NCBI GenBank assembly: GCA_023450835.1
Contig: JAEXGM010000116.1
Span: 19,801 to 83,800 of the forward strand
Length of the DNA: 64,000 bases
Direction: 5' to 3'
DNA from: Bacillota bacterium
GTDB lineage: Bacteria; Bacillota; Clostridia; Lachnospirales; Lachnospiraceae
Shown here: in pieces, positions 40,290 through 48,910 of the stretch
Position numbering within the stretch: position 1 is the stretch's first letter
How the letters are laid out: each line of letters begins with the position of its first letter
Program-made: the position numbers and the translations under genes
Notes under the pieces: generated by a model
What the model saw: only the letters and a program-made list of their open reading frames with translations
Databases searched by the model: none
Told to the model about the DNA's origin: nothing

Positions 40290-41150
40290 TTATGTATATC
40301 CCCACTCATATGTCATAAGTAACACCTTATCAGCAATAGCTCCGATTCTGGGATAATCGTGGGCCTGATAGAGAAGACCGGCCTGCTCACCGGAAGTCTT
40401 TGGTGCCAGAGCAACAGTCAGGATATAGCCATTAGGCTCCAATTTCGCTTTGAGAGCAGCAATAAAGCTTATGAAACCTTCTTTGTCTTCCGGCAGTACA
40501 AATTCAAAATCAATGTCTACGCCACTGTAATTTTTATTTTGAACATTAGCGAGGATATTGTCAATGAGGCGGCTTTGCCCTTCCGGGTTCGTAAACATTT
40601 GATGGGCAATTTCGTTGCTGAAGGACCCAGTGTCGTCCATTGGCGCAAGAACCATAAGAGGAGCCACATTGTAATCTCTGGCTAGCTGAATTAATTCGGT
40701 ATCGTCGATGGGTATTAGATCTCCTTGAGGAGTGAATCCGTAGGTAAACAGGGAAAGATAGGTCAGAAATGGGAGAGTCTTGCGTAAAACAGTGCGGTCA
40801 ATATAGGGATAGGCGTAGGCATTGATAACAATATCACCAAAATTCTCATCCCGCCTGAAACTTATAATAACAACACTTCCGGGAATCAGAGCCTCTGTGT
40901 CGGCAATCCAGGGGTTATTTTGGAGAAGCCTGGTCGGAGTAGTATTATAAGTTTGTGCAATACCATATAAAGTATCGCCTTCAACTACTGTGTGAAATAC
41001 TTCCGGAATTTGTATTACAAGGCTCTGACCCACTAAAAGGTTATTTGCATTTGTTAACTCGTTGTCCACGATAATTCTGTTAGGAGTTATATCATATTGG
41101 TTTGCTATAGATGAAATGGTATCACCAGGTTTGACAACATAGATGGTCAT
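40290..41150 (-). pseudogene. truncated LysM-LysM-GH18 spore cortex lytic enzyme (286 aa)
   Basis: Two LysM modules (IYVVKPGDTISSIANQYDI at the start; HTVVEGDTLYGIAQTYNTTP) precede a GH18 domain with the catalytic DIDFE (YSGVDIDFEFVLP), as in SleL/YaaH cortex hydrolases. The frame stops right after LLMTYEWGYT, where full-length relatives continue for more than 100 residues, so the C-terminal part of the barrel is missing. The missing part is not found in the following sequence. ATG 41150 is the family-like start; the frame extends further upstream but into ohrR. Probably inactive. Confidence 0.75.
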
Positions 41151-41238
41151 AGATATCGAAAGCTCCTGTGATGAGACTTTATAATCAATGTATGCTAAGA
41201 TATCAAGGGTGTGATAACTTTTACCGGTTGGTATTGGA

Positions 41239-41703
41239 CTATTCTTCTTTTGTAAGCAGTTCCATAATGGAGTGAAGATTTCCGATGGTTTTTGCAATTG
41301 TTTCTTTGTCAAACTTAACAGTGCATACTAAATCCTTAGGAACATTAACGGCTACCGATTTTAATTCCCGGCCCTTCTGAGTAAGGGTTATGACAACATT
41401 ACGTTCATCATTGGAACTTCTGATACGGTTGATAAAATTCTGAGATTCGAGCTTCTTTAAGAGAGGGGTTAAAGTACCGGAATCAAGATAAAGCTTGTTT
41501 CCAAGGTCCTTTACGGTCAGATTATCTTCTTCCCATAAGGCTAGCATAGTAATATAACCGGTATAGGTCAAACCAAGGGGCTCTAAGATTGGCTTATATT
41601 TTTTAATGATTTCCTTGGAGCAGACATATAAGGCGAAACAAAGCTGATTATCAAGCTTTAGGATTTCATCACCGGATACGGACTCATTTATTTTATTTTT
41701 CAT
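41239..41703 (-). CDS. ohrR: OhrR-like organic peroxide sensor, MarR family (154 aa)
   Basis: MarR fold with the OhrR N-terminus LDNQLCFALYVCSKEI, containing the sensor Cys, then a winged helix (LGNKLYLDSGTLTPLLKKLE, RSSNDERNVVITLT). Oxidation of the Cys by organic peroxides releases it from DNA. AAAGGAG precedes ATG 41703. It is divergent from a glutathione peroxidase gene, whose promoter region carries TACAATYTAAT motifs resembling OhrR sites, so it probably controls that gene and itself. Confidence 0.85.
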   Translation of the reverse strand: MKNKINESVSGDEILKLDNQLCFALYVCSKEIIKKYKPILEPLGLTYTGYITMLALWEEDNLTVKDLGNKLYLDSGTLTPLLKKLESQNFINRIRSSNDERNVVITLTQKGRELKSVAVNVPKDLVCTVKFDKETIAKTIGNLHSIMELLTKEE

Positions 41704-41850
41704 AATAACTACTCCTTTCGTGAATATCACATCTTTGATCTGATATTCCTGAATTCAAAGTTGAAAAAAGTTTTTTGTTTTTCAAGTTAAAAACCATGCC
41801 TTTTCAACACATACAATCTTTATCTATAAAGGTATAAATAATTAATTTTG

Positions 41851-41931
41851 TACAATTTAATAGTAATAAAAATTAGGTAAAATGTCAATAGTAAGTATTG
41901 ACAAAATAAATAAAATTTTATACAATCTAAT
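41851..41931 (+). promoter_or_regulatory. promoter and putative OhrR sites of the glutathione peroxidase gene
   Basis: TTGACA (41898-41903) and TACAAT (41921-41926) have a 17-base spacer. TACAATTTAAT (41851-41861) and TACAATCTAAT (41921-41931) resemble OhrR half-sites; the second overlaps the -10 box, a position suited to repression. Confidence 0.65.
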
Positions 41932-41978
41932 TAAGAAAAATAGAATATCAATCAACCAATTATAAGGAGGACTATATT

Positions 41979-42524
41979 ATGAACGTATATGATTTTAAAG
42001 TAGATAATTTAAGAGAAGAAGAGGTTTCCTTAGAGGATTATAAAGGTAAAGTATTATTGATCATTAATACAGCGACCAAATGCGGATTTACACCTCAATA
42101 CGACGAATTGCAGGATTTATATGAGAAATATAAGAACGAGGGCTTCGTGATTCTTGATTTCCCCTGCAATCAGTTCGGGGCTCAGGCACCTGGCAGCAAT
42201 GAGGAGATTCACAGTTTCTGTGATGCTAAATTCGGAATTACTTTCCCTATGTTTTCAAAAATTGAAGTAAATGGTGAGAATGCTCATCCTCTGTACAAAT
42301 TCCTCACAAGCCAGAAAGGATTTCAGGGTTTTGACGAAGGACATGAATTAACACCTATTTTAAATCAGATGTTAAGTAAAGCTGACCCTGAATTTGATAA
42401 GAAACCCAGTATTAAGTGGAATTTCACAAAGTTCTTAATTGACAGAGAAGGAAACGTATCGGAAAGATTTGAGCCCACAGAAGATATAGGCATTATAGAA
42501 GATAAGATTAAGGAATTAATTTAA
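41979..42524 (+). CDS. glutathione peroxidase family thiol peroxidase (181 aa)
   Basis: Shows the catalytic set of the family: Cys in INTATKCGFTPQY, Gln in FPCNQFG and Trp in KWNFTKFLIDREG. The active residue is Cys rather than selenocysteine, so it is probably a thioredoxin-dependent peroxidase that reduces organic peroxides. AGGAGG precedes ATG 41979. Divergent ohrR and the operator-like sites indicate peroxide-induced expression, useful to an anaerobe meeting oxygen. Confidence 0.92.
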   Translation: MNVYDFKVDNLREEEVSLEDYKGKVLLIINTATKCGFTPQYDELQDLYEKYKNEGFVILDFPCNQFGAQAPGSNEEIHSFCDAKFGITFPMFSKIEVNGENAHPLYKFLTSQKGFQGFDEGHELTPILNQMLSKADPEFDKKPSIKWNFTKFLIDREGNVSERFEPTEDIGIIEDKIKELI

Positions 42525-42716
42525 GTTAAATATACGGAGCCGTATTAAAATAATTCTATTTTCCAGAGGCATGTGATGTGCGGAGTAAGGGCTGTTTCAT
42601 GATTGCTTATATAGATGGATATTAAAATTGTATTTATGAGAAAAAAGCATTGAAAAGCCCCTCCATTGGTGTTAAAATTTATCCAATAAAATTTGCATAC
42701 ACTCTGTCAGACGGAG

Positions 42717-42747
42717 ACGTCATTACGAAAGTAATGGCGTTTTTTTT
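42717..42747 (+). terminator. intrinsic terminator in the nifV leader (possible attenuator)
   Basis: ACGTCATTAC (42717-42726) pairs with GTAATGGCGT (42731-42740, one G-T pair) around GAAA, followed by eight T's in all. Only 32 bases separate it from the nifV start, too few for a separate promoter, so nifV transcripts probably read through it under some control. Confidence 0.75.
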
Positions 42748-42779
42748 GATTGATGACCTCGATGAAAGGGGATTGAATT

Positions 42780-43760
42780 ATGCATCGTATATTTGACAAT
42801 ACATTGACGGGATTAGACAATAACTTATCATCAAAAGAGGAGCTGCATCTATTCTGCAGGCTGTTAACAGATATAGGAGTAGATGCAATAATGCTTTCTT
42901 TGCCTGCCTATGAAAAGATGGGATATCTTCCCGAGGAAGGGGAGTATATACTACGGATTGATAATCCGAAGGATATGGAGAGATACCCCGGGTTTTATAG
43001 ATATGTCTGTCCTTTAGACAATTACCTTGGGAATATTGAAAATATGATACCAGAGATTTCTATTAGTACTGCCAGAGAACTTATTAAACTTTATAGCTTT
43101 AATCGCCATAAAGAGCTTTGTATCACAGGCCTTGGTGACTTGATGTGTTTCGGATTCGAGAAAACAATGGCAGAAATAAAGGAGGTTCTTACTAATACGA
43201 AGATAATATTAAACCCCGATAACACTTACCATTGTGCCAGTGCAGCGGCCGTGCAATGGTTATTAAGTTACGGGAGTGATGCCATCATGAGTTTTGCAGG
43301 GCATAGTAATAATGGCTCAACAGAAGAGGTTCTCATGGCACTGCGCCTTGCTATCAGGCATAAAGCAGGAAAAGATCTGACAGTACTTCCGAAGCTTACA
43401 ACACTTTATGAAAGTATATCAGGAAAAAATATAGGCAATAAGAAACCCATAATCGGTAAAAATATCTTTAAGGTGGAATCTGGTATTCATGCGGATGCTA
43501 TCAGTAAAAATCCAGCCACCTATGAAGCCTATGAACCTTCCAGTGTTGGAGGAAGGACAGAACTTGTCATTGGTAAACATTCCGGTAACAAAGCTGTTCG
43601 AATGAAATTAGAGGAGCTGAAGTTACCGATTCCGGACGAGGAAGGAATACAAAAGCTTCTGGAATATATAAAAGGAATATGTGCAGCTAATCGAGGAAGT
43701 CTTTGCGATGAAGAATTTGCTGACATTGCAGTTAAGGCAGGTGCCAATGAAAGAAGTTAG
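42780..43760 (+). CDS. nifV-omega: homocitrate synthase omega subunit-like, NifV-omega (326 aa)
   Basis: The C-terminal part (ESGIHADAISKNPATYEAYE, VGGRTELVIGKHSGNKAVRM) is the accessory region of NifV-type homocitrate synthases. The N-terminal 220 residues are a degenerate TIM-barrel without the DTTLRDGEQ catalytic start. This is the omega half of the split homocitrate synthase known from Clostridium pasteurianum, with the alpha half directly after it in the same order. Homocitrate is a ligand of the nitrogenase FeMo cofactor. AAAGGGG precedes ATG 42780. Confidence 0.82.
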   Translation: MHRIFDNTLTGLDNNLSSKEELHLFCRLLTDIGVDAIMLSLPAYEKMGYLPEEGEYILRIDNPKDMERYPGFYRYVCPLDNYLGNIENMIPEISISTARELIKLYSFNRHKELCITGLGDLMCFGFEKTMAEIKEVLTNTKIILNPDNTYHCASAAAVQWLLSYGSDAIMSFAGHSNNGSTEEVLMALRLAIRHKAGKDLTVLPKLTTLYESISGKNIGNKKPIIGKNIFKVESGIHADAISKNPATYEAYEPSSVGGRTELVIGKHSGNKAVRMKLEELKLPIPDEEGIQKLLEYIKGICAANRGSLCDEEFADIAVKAGANERS

Positions 43761-44553
43761 ATATATCGTTGATACAACGTTACGGGATGGGGAGCAAAGT
43801 CCCGGTATTGCTCTTTCCAGAGAAGATAAGACTAAAATAGCCGGACTATTGGATGATATCGGAGTATATGAGATTGAGGCAGGCATCCCTTGCCTGGGGA
43901 AAATGGAAAGTGATTGTATAGCAGAAATCTCCGCCAAAGCAAAGAAAGCAAAGATATCCGTCTGGAGCCGCATGAATCCCCTGGATATTAAGGAGTCTTT
44001 GGCCTGTAAGCCACATATATTGCATATAGGAACCCCGGTATCTTATATTCAGATATACAGTAAGCTAAAGAAAAATAAAACCTGGGTGCAAAAGAATATT
44101 CTGGACTGTGTGGACATTGCCTTAAATCAGGGGGTGGAGGTTACGGTGGGGTTAGAAGATGCCTCAAGATCAGATATCGGTTTTATTCTCGGATTGATAA
44201 GAGAATTAGAAAAAGCCGGTGTCAGAGTGGTTCGCCTGGCAGATACGGTAGGGATTCTGACACCGGGAAGGGCAAAAGAGCTTGTAGAGACTATTAAGGA
44301 CTATTGTAATGTTGAGATAGAAATGCATGTGCACAATGATCTGGGAATGGCAGTTGCCAATTCTATTGTAGGTGCAAGAGCAGGTGCGGCTTTTATAGAC
44401 TGTACGCTCTTTGGCATCGGAGAAAGAACCGGCAACTGTAATTTCTATGATTTCCTTCATGCCAGTGAAGCAATCTTTCAGTTTGACATGACAAAAAACC
44501 AAGTAAAAGAGTTGGAAGCGGAATGCTATGGGCTCTTAAAGGGAGCGATGTAG
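43747..44553 (+). CDS. nifV-alpha: homocitrate synthase alpha subunit, NifV-alpha (268 aa)
   Basis: The catalytic half: VDTTLRDGEQSPGIALSRED at the N-terminus and the metal-binding HVHNDLGMA near residue 195, with GVEVTVGLEDASRSD between. It condenses acetyl-CoA with 2-oxoglutarate to homocitrate. ATG 43747 overlaps the omega gene by 14 bases. No nifHDK lies in the window, so the nif genes must be elsewhere or the pair serves another 2-alkylmalate synthase role. It ends one base from the convergent chemotaxis gene. Confidence 0.85.
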   Translation: MKEVRYIVDTTLRDGEQSPGIALSREDKTKIAGLLDDIGVYEIEAGIPCLGKMESDCIAEISAKAKKAKISVWSRMNPLDIKESLACKPHILHIGTPVSYIQIYSKLKKNKTWVQKNILDCVDIALNQGVEVTVGLEDASRSDIGFILGLIRELEKAGVRVVRLADTVGILTPGRAKELVETIKDYCNVEIEMHVHNDLGMAVANSIVGARAGAAFIDCTLFGIGERTGNCNFYDFLHASEAIFQFDMTKNQVKELEAECYGLLKGAM

Positions 44554-44554
44554 A

Positions 44555-46342
44555 TTATAGCATTTTAAAATCCGAAATAAGGGACTGCAGTTCTTTTATT
44601 TGTCCGTTTACTTTACTGCTGATGTCTGCAATTGAAACCATGGAAGCCAGGATCTCTTCCGAACCGGCAGAGGTCTCTTCCGTGGTAGCAGCGTTTTCCT
44701 GTGCGCTGGCAGAAAGATTACTGATATGAGCTACCACATTGGTACAGCTTAAGCCCATCTGTCCGGTAATCTGGTTCAGAGCCTCGATTTGAGCGTTAAT
44801 TATTTCAAGGCTGTTTGCAATATCCATGTATTTATTTTTGGTATTATCCACACTCTTTGTCTGGGCTTGTACAGTATCTTTTACAAAAGCACTTTCCTCT
44901 TTGGCTAAGGCAGCATTATCCTGTAATTCTTTTAATAATTCATTGATTGTTCCTACGGAATGAGAGGACTGTTCAGCAAGCTTTCTAATCTCGTCAGCAA
45001 CTACGGCAAATCCTTTTCCGGCTTCTCCGGCTCTGGCAGCCTCAATACTGGCGTTTAAAGAGAGAAGATTGGTCTGTTCGGATATTCCTGATATCAGTGA
45101 ACTGGCTTCTCCGATTCTGTCCGCACTTACATTGATTTTTTCTATTACATCCAGTATTCGGTAAAAGGTACTCTGGCTGTTCTTATTGACCTCTGAAAGG
45201 GTATTTACCAGTTTTAGACCCTCCACACCGGCTTCATTGATCTGTTTGGTCGCTTTGGCAAGCAGTTCGCTGTTTTGGGAACTGTCTTTGATAATCTGTT
45301 CCAGGTTGGCAATCTCTGCTGCAGATTGTTCGGTATCGGTCGCCTGGGAAGAGGCGGTTCCGGCTATTTCTTCGATTGCTCTTGCAATCTCGCTGGTTGC
45401 GGTGCTGACCTCATCGGCATTTCGTACCATTGTTTGTGCGGCATCACTTACTTCGTTGGAGGTATTGCTTATTTGACCGACAATTTCCTGGAAGGAAGAG
45501 AGTACCATATTAAAAGAGGAAGATAATACACCAAGCTCATCCTTGCTGTTTAAGGTCAGAGGACTTTGTGCAAGATTCTTATTTGCCAGATTATTCATCC
45601 TGTCTGTTACGGCTTTTAGATGATTTCTTAAATAGCGTATTATAAGAACGGCAATGAAGAGAATAGCGATTATTATAATGACAGTCCATATAACAGTCTG
45701 CATAATGCTTTGGTGAATATCCGCTTTTAACTGTATGGAAGAGTATTCACTGTAGAGGGTAAGTAAATCTTCCATGTTATCCAGACAGCTTCTGGCGGCA
45801 TCAAAGGACGCATCCATCTTTTTGTAGTCACCATCGCCGGTTTCAGGGTCATAAGCTGCCTTCCAGGCAGCGAAATTTGCATTAAAGTCATCCAGGAGTT
45901 CTTTTATGGTTTTATCTTTTTGAAGATATCCATTGGGGTCATCAGCAGTTTCCGAACCCTTAAGAAGGACAAACAGCTTATGTGGTGTATACTCGTTTAA
46001 GAGTTTTGAATTGCCCTTTAGGTAGGTGGCAATCTTATTGGCATTGTCACTTGCCTGCTTGGCATTATCGGTATATGTAGTACGTAAATCAGCAAGCTGC
46101 TTCGTATCGGAATCATCAAATATACTAATCTTTAGAGCGGCCTGACTTGCCTGATAAAAATCTCTGTCACTGCTTAAAAGGCTTGTATGCGTCAAATATA
46201 AATCATTGTAATAAATGTCCCGGCTTTTTTCATAATTTGAAGTAGTGGTTGAAATTAATGCGAATAACATTAATCCCAATTCAATGATTGCCGGCAGAAT
46301 AATTAGGAACAGTTTCCCTCTGATAGATAGATTTTTAAACAT
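44555..46342 (-). CDS. methyl-accepting chemotaxis protein (595 aa)
   Basis: An N-terminal membrane helix (about 10-30), an extracellular helical sensor domain (35-205, Tyr/Asp-rich, four-helix-bundle type), a second membrane helix (213-233), HAMP (235-290) and the signalling domain with the hairpin tip around EQTNLLSLNASIEAARAGEA. It signals to CheA/CheW; the ligand is unknown. ATG 46342 starts with MFKNLSIRGKLFLIILPAII. Confidence 0.92.
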   Translation of the reverse strand: MFKNLSIRGKLFLIILPAIIELGLMLFALISTTTSNYEKSRDIYYNDLYLTHTSLLSSDRDFYQASQAALKISIFDDSDTKQLADLRTTYTDNAKQASDNANKIATYLKGNSKLLNEYTPHKLFVLLKGSETADDPNGYLQKDKTIKELLDDFNANFAAWKAAYDPETGDGDYKKMDASFDAARSCLDNMEDLLTLYSEYSSIQLKADIHQSIMQTVIWTVIIIIAILFIAVLIIRYLRNHLKAVTDRMNNLANKNLAQSPLTLNSKDELGVLSSSFNMVLSSFQEIVGQISNTSNEVSDAAQTMVRNADEVSTATSEIARAIEEIAGTASSQATDTEQSAAEIANLEQIIKDSSQNSELLAKATKQINEAGVEGLKLVNTLSEVNKNSQSTFYRILDVIEKINVSADRIGEASSLISGISEQTNLLSLNASIEAARAGEAGKGFAVVADEIRKLAEQSSHSVGTINELLKELQDNAALAKEESAFVKDTVQAQTKSVDNTKNKYMDIANSLEIINAQIEALNQITGQMGLSCTNVVAHISNLSASAQENAATTEETSAGSEEILASMVSIADISSKVNGQIKELQSLISDFKML

Positions 46343-46451
46343 AGTGTTTGCCTCCGGTTTCTATAATACAATACTAAAATATTATACCATTCCAGACGTT
46401 AAAATACTACAAAATATTCCTTAATGTCCTTTAAAACGACAAATTGACGAT

Positions 46452-46501
46452 AAAAAAAGAGAGCCGGAACATACCGCTTGCAGGCAGTAGGTTTCAGCTC
46501 T
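46452..46501 (-). terminator. terminator of the melA transcript
   Basis: On the minus strand AGAGC-GAAAC (from 46501 leftwards) pairs with GTTCCGGCTCT (to 46460), followed by CTTTTTTTATC. It lies about 40 bases after the melA stop. Confidence 0.65.
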
Positions 46502-46541
46502 AAATAGGTGGGCAGACGTGTGGCAGACTGTTTAAGACTGT

Positions 46542-47864
46542 TTATTGGAATGCCTTCATATAGTCGCCATGGGCAGTAATTAATTCGTCGCACATATTTC
46601 TGATATCTTCCATATTCAACTCGGCAGCGGTATGAGGGTCCAGCATGGCAGCCTGATAAATATAGCTGCGATCTCCGGTTACGGCGGCTTCAATGGTTAA
46701 TAGCTGTGTGTTGATATTAGTCATATTCATAGCGGCACACTGAACCGGAAGCCTTCCTACGTGACAGGGATTGATTCCTCTGTTGTCAATAAGGCAGGGA
46801 ACTTCTACACAGGCATCGGAAGGAAGATTGTCAATGAGACCGGTATTTAATACATTACCTCCGATTTTATAAGGAACTCCTGTGATGACAGCTTCCATAA
46901 TATAGGAAGCATATTCATTTGAACGCTCATGGGTGATATTGCCGTTGTCCAGAATGGTTTCCTTATCCTTTGCCCAGCCGGCAATCTGATTAATACATCT
47001 TCTGGGATATTCATCTAAAGGAATATTGAATTTATCAATCATTTCCGGATAACGGGATTTGATAAACAAAGGATTGTATTCCGCATTATGTTCACTGGAC
47101 TCGGTACAATAATATCCGAAATTCCTTATATATTCGAAGCGTACCATATCGTCATGCTTTTCGGTTGCATTCTTTTGGGCAGCTCTCATTTTAATCTCAG
47201 GATACAGGTCATTGCCGTTCTTATCCTTTAATTCCAAAAGCCATCCCATATGGTTAATACCTGCAATCAGTTCTTTGCGTCCTTCCAGTTTGTCCTCCAT
47301 ACCAAGCTTTTTCAAAAGACCTTCGGAGCACACCTGAACACTGTGGCACAAGCCGACAGTCTGGATTTTAGTGTAACGCTGCATATATCCGGAAAGCATT
47401 GCCATGGGGTTAGTATAATTTAAAAACAGAGTATCCGGACACACTTCCTCCATGTCCCTTGCAAAATCAGCCATAACGGGAATGGTTCTGAGTGCTCTCA
47501 TGATTCCGCCAATACCCATAGTATCTGCAATTGTCTGTCTTAAGCCGTATTTCTTCGGGATTTCAAAATCTGTTATGGTACAGGGGTCATAGCCGCCTAC
47601 CTGGATGGCATTGACTACGAAATTAGCATTTCTTAAGGCGTCCTTACGGTTCTCTACTCCCAGATAGGTCTTGATTGTGGCGCGGCCTTTGTTGATGTTT
47701 TTGTTGATTGATTCTAATATAATCTGCGACTCACCAAGCCTTACGGGGTCAATATCATAAAGGGCAATTTCGCTTTCGCACAGTACGGGAGTGCACATAC
47801 AGTCACCAAGTACATTTCTTGCAAATATAGTGCTCCCAGCTCCTAAAAAGGCAATTTTAATCAT
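46542..47864 (-). CDS. melA: alpha-galactosidase, GH4 family (440 aa)
   Basis: NAD-dependent GH4 enzyme: N-terminal Rossmann motif IAFLGAGSTIFARNVLGD, metal/substrate residues in GLCHSVQ and INHMGW, and family segments NYTNPMAMLSGYMQRY and HNAEYNPLFIKSRYPEMI. It hydrolyses alpha-galactosides such as melibiose by an oxidation-elimination route with NAD and Mn. Length is typical of MelA. AGGAGG-type site upstream of ATG 47864. Likely regulated by the AraC-type gene directly upstream on the same strand. Confidence 0.92.
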   Translation of the reverse strand: MIKIAFLGAGSTIFARNVLGDCMCTPVLCESEIALYDIDPVRLGESQIILESINKNINKGRATIKTYLGVENRKDALRNANFVVNAIQVGGYDPCTITDFEIPKKYGLRQTIADTMGIGGIMRALRTIPVMADFARDMEEVCPDTLFLNYTNPMAMLSGYMQRYTKIQTVGLCHSVQVCSEGLLKKLGMEDKLEGRKELIAGINHMGWLLELKDKNGNDLYPEIKMRAAQKNATEKHDDMVRFEYIRNFGYYCTESSEHNAEYNPLFIKSRYPEMIDKFNIPLDEYPRRCINQIAGWAKDKETILDNGNITHERSNEYASYIMEAVITGVPYKIGGNVLNTGLIDNLPSDACVEVPCLIDNRGINPCHVGRLPVQCAAMNMTNINTQLLTIEAAVTGDRSYIYQAAMLDPHTAAELNMEDIRNMCDELITAHGDYMKAFQ

Positions 47865-47970
47865 TTTTTTCTTTCCTCCTCTTGAGAATTTGAATATAGC
47901 TATATTCTATAGGAATGGAAGGAAAGTGTCTCTGATTTTTGTTTCAAAAATCTTGTCATTATGTTGCATT

Positions 47971-48786
47971 TTATTCATTTGCACCTCTTCGGAATTTTTG
48001 CGGCGAAATGCTGAACTTATTCTTAAAATAATTAGAAAAATAGTGCTCGTCATGAAAATTCAAGTCCAGAGAGATCTCTTTGATACTCTTATTGGTATTA
48101 AGCAACAGAAGTTTTGCCAAATCCAGTCTTTGCTTCATCAGATATTGATAGGGGGTCACACCGAATGCTTGCTTAAATATCCGGATAGTTTGAGAAGGAG
48201 AGCGGTATATAAGCCCGGCTAATGTATCTAAGGATATTTGCTCTTTGCTGTGTTTATCAAGATAGGCCTTCAGTAGGGAAGCTTCCTCTGATTCTATCAT
48301 AACATCAGAATTCAGGTTCTCGTGAAGAAAAAGTATCATTTCAAAGAAAATAAGAGAAGCTTCTTTTGTGAAACTGCCGTTATCAAGAGGGTCTTTTGCC
48401 TTATTCAGAATTCGATAGAAATACGGACTTAAATCGACCCCTTTAATATGAGATATATTTCCCAGGCTGTAAAGAGACAATAGAGCTTCAATGAGAGGGC
48501 CTTTGGCATTGAACCATATCTTAATCCAGGGATTTTCCTTATGGGAGTAGTATTCGTGATTACTGTTTTTCTTTAAGATGTAGGTATCGCCTTTAACGGC
48601 AGTAAAAGTCTTACCGTCACAGTTAACTGTTCCTCTACCCTCTAAGATATATTCAAAGACATAGATAGGACTGTTTCTTCTGGATATCCGGTAAGTCTCG
48701 TCGCAGTAAGAAATACCTGCTAAATCAATAAAAAATTCCATATCTTTTTTGTTGTCTGGTAAAAAGCTGTAAATATCTTCTCTCAT
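47971..48786 (-). CDS. AraC-family regulator, probable melA activator (271 aa)
   Basis: An N-terminal cupin-like sensor (FEYILEGRGTVNCDGKTFTA, LKKNSNHEYYSHKENPW) and two C-terminal helix-turn-helix motifs (SLDTLAGLIYRSPSQTIRIF, SIKEISLDLNFHDEHYFSNY), as in MelR/MsmR-type regulators. AAAGGTGAGG precedes ATG 48786. It lies 106 bases upstream of melA on the same strand and divergent from the GH2 gene, so it may control both in response to galactosides. Confidence 0.85.
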   Translation of the reverse strand: MREDIYSFLPDNKKDMEFFIDLAGISYCDETYRISRRNSPIYVFEYILEGRGTVNCDGKTFTAVKGDTYILKKNSNHEYYSHKENPWIKIWFNAKGPLIEALLSLYSLGNISHIKGVDLSPYFYRILNKAKDPLDNGSFTKEASLIFFEMILFLHENLNSDVMIESEEASLLKAYLDKHSKEQISLDTLAGLIYRSPSQTIRIFKQAFGVTPYQYLMKQRLDLAKLLLLNTNKSIKEISLDLNFHDEHYFSNYFKNKFSISPQKFRRGANE

Positions 48787-48910
48787 GCGTATAATCCTCA
48801 CCTTTAAATCAATAATCTCCATTTTATCAGTCCTATTATAGCATTATAATACAAGTTAGAGAAAAAACAAAATATCAGAATTTAAAATTTGAACCGGAAA
48901 GGGAATAAAA

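Noticed and set aside
42661..42747. ANTAR-type antitermination motif in the nifV leader
   Set aside because: I looked for paired hexaloop hairpins with A and G at the required places; the terminator loop is GAAA and the upstream stem does not fit.
44523..44729. Open frame across the nifV-alpha end and the chemotaxis gene
   Set aside because: Opposite-strand shadow of the strongly coding receptor gene.
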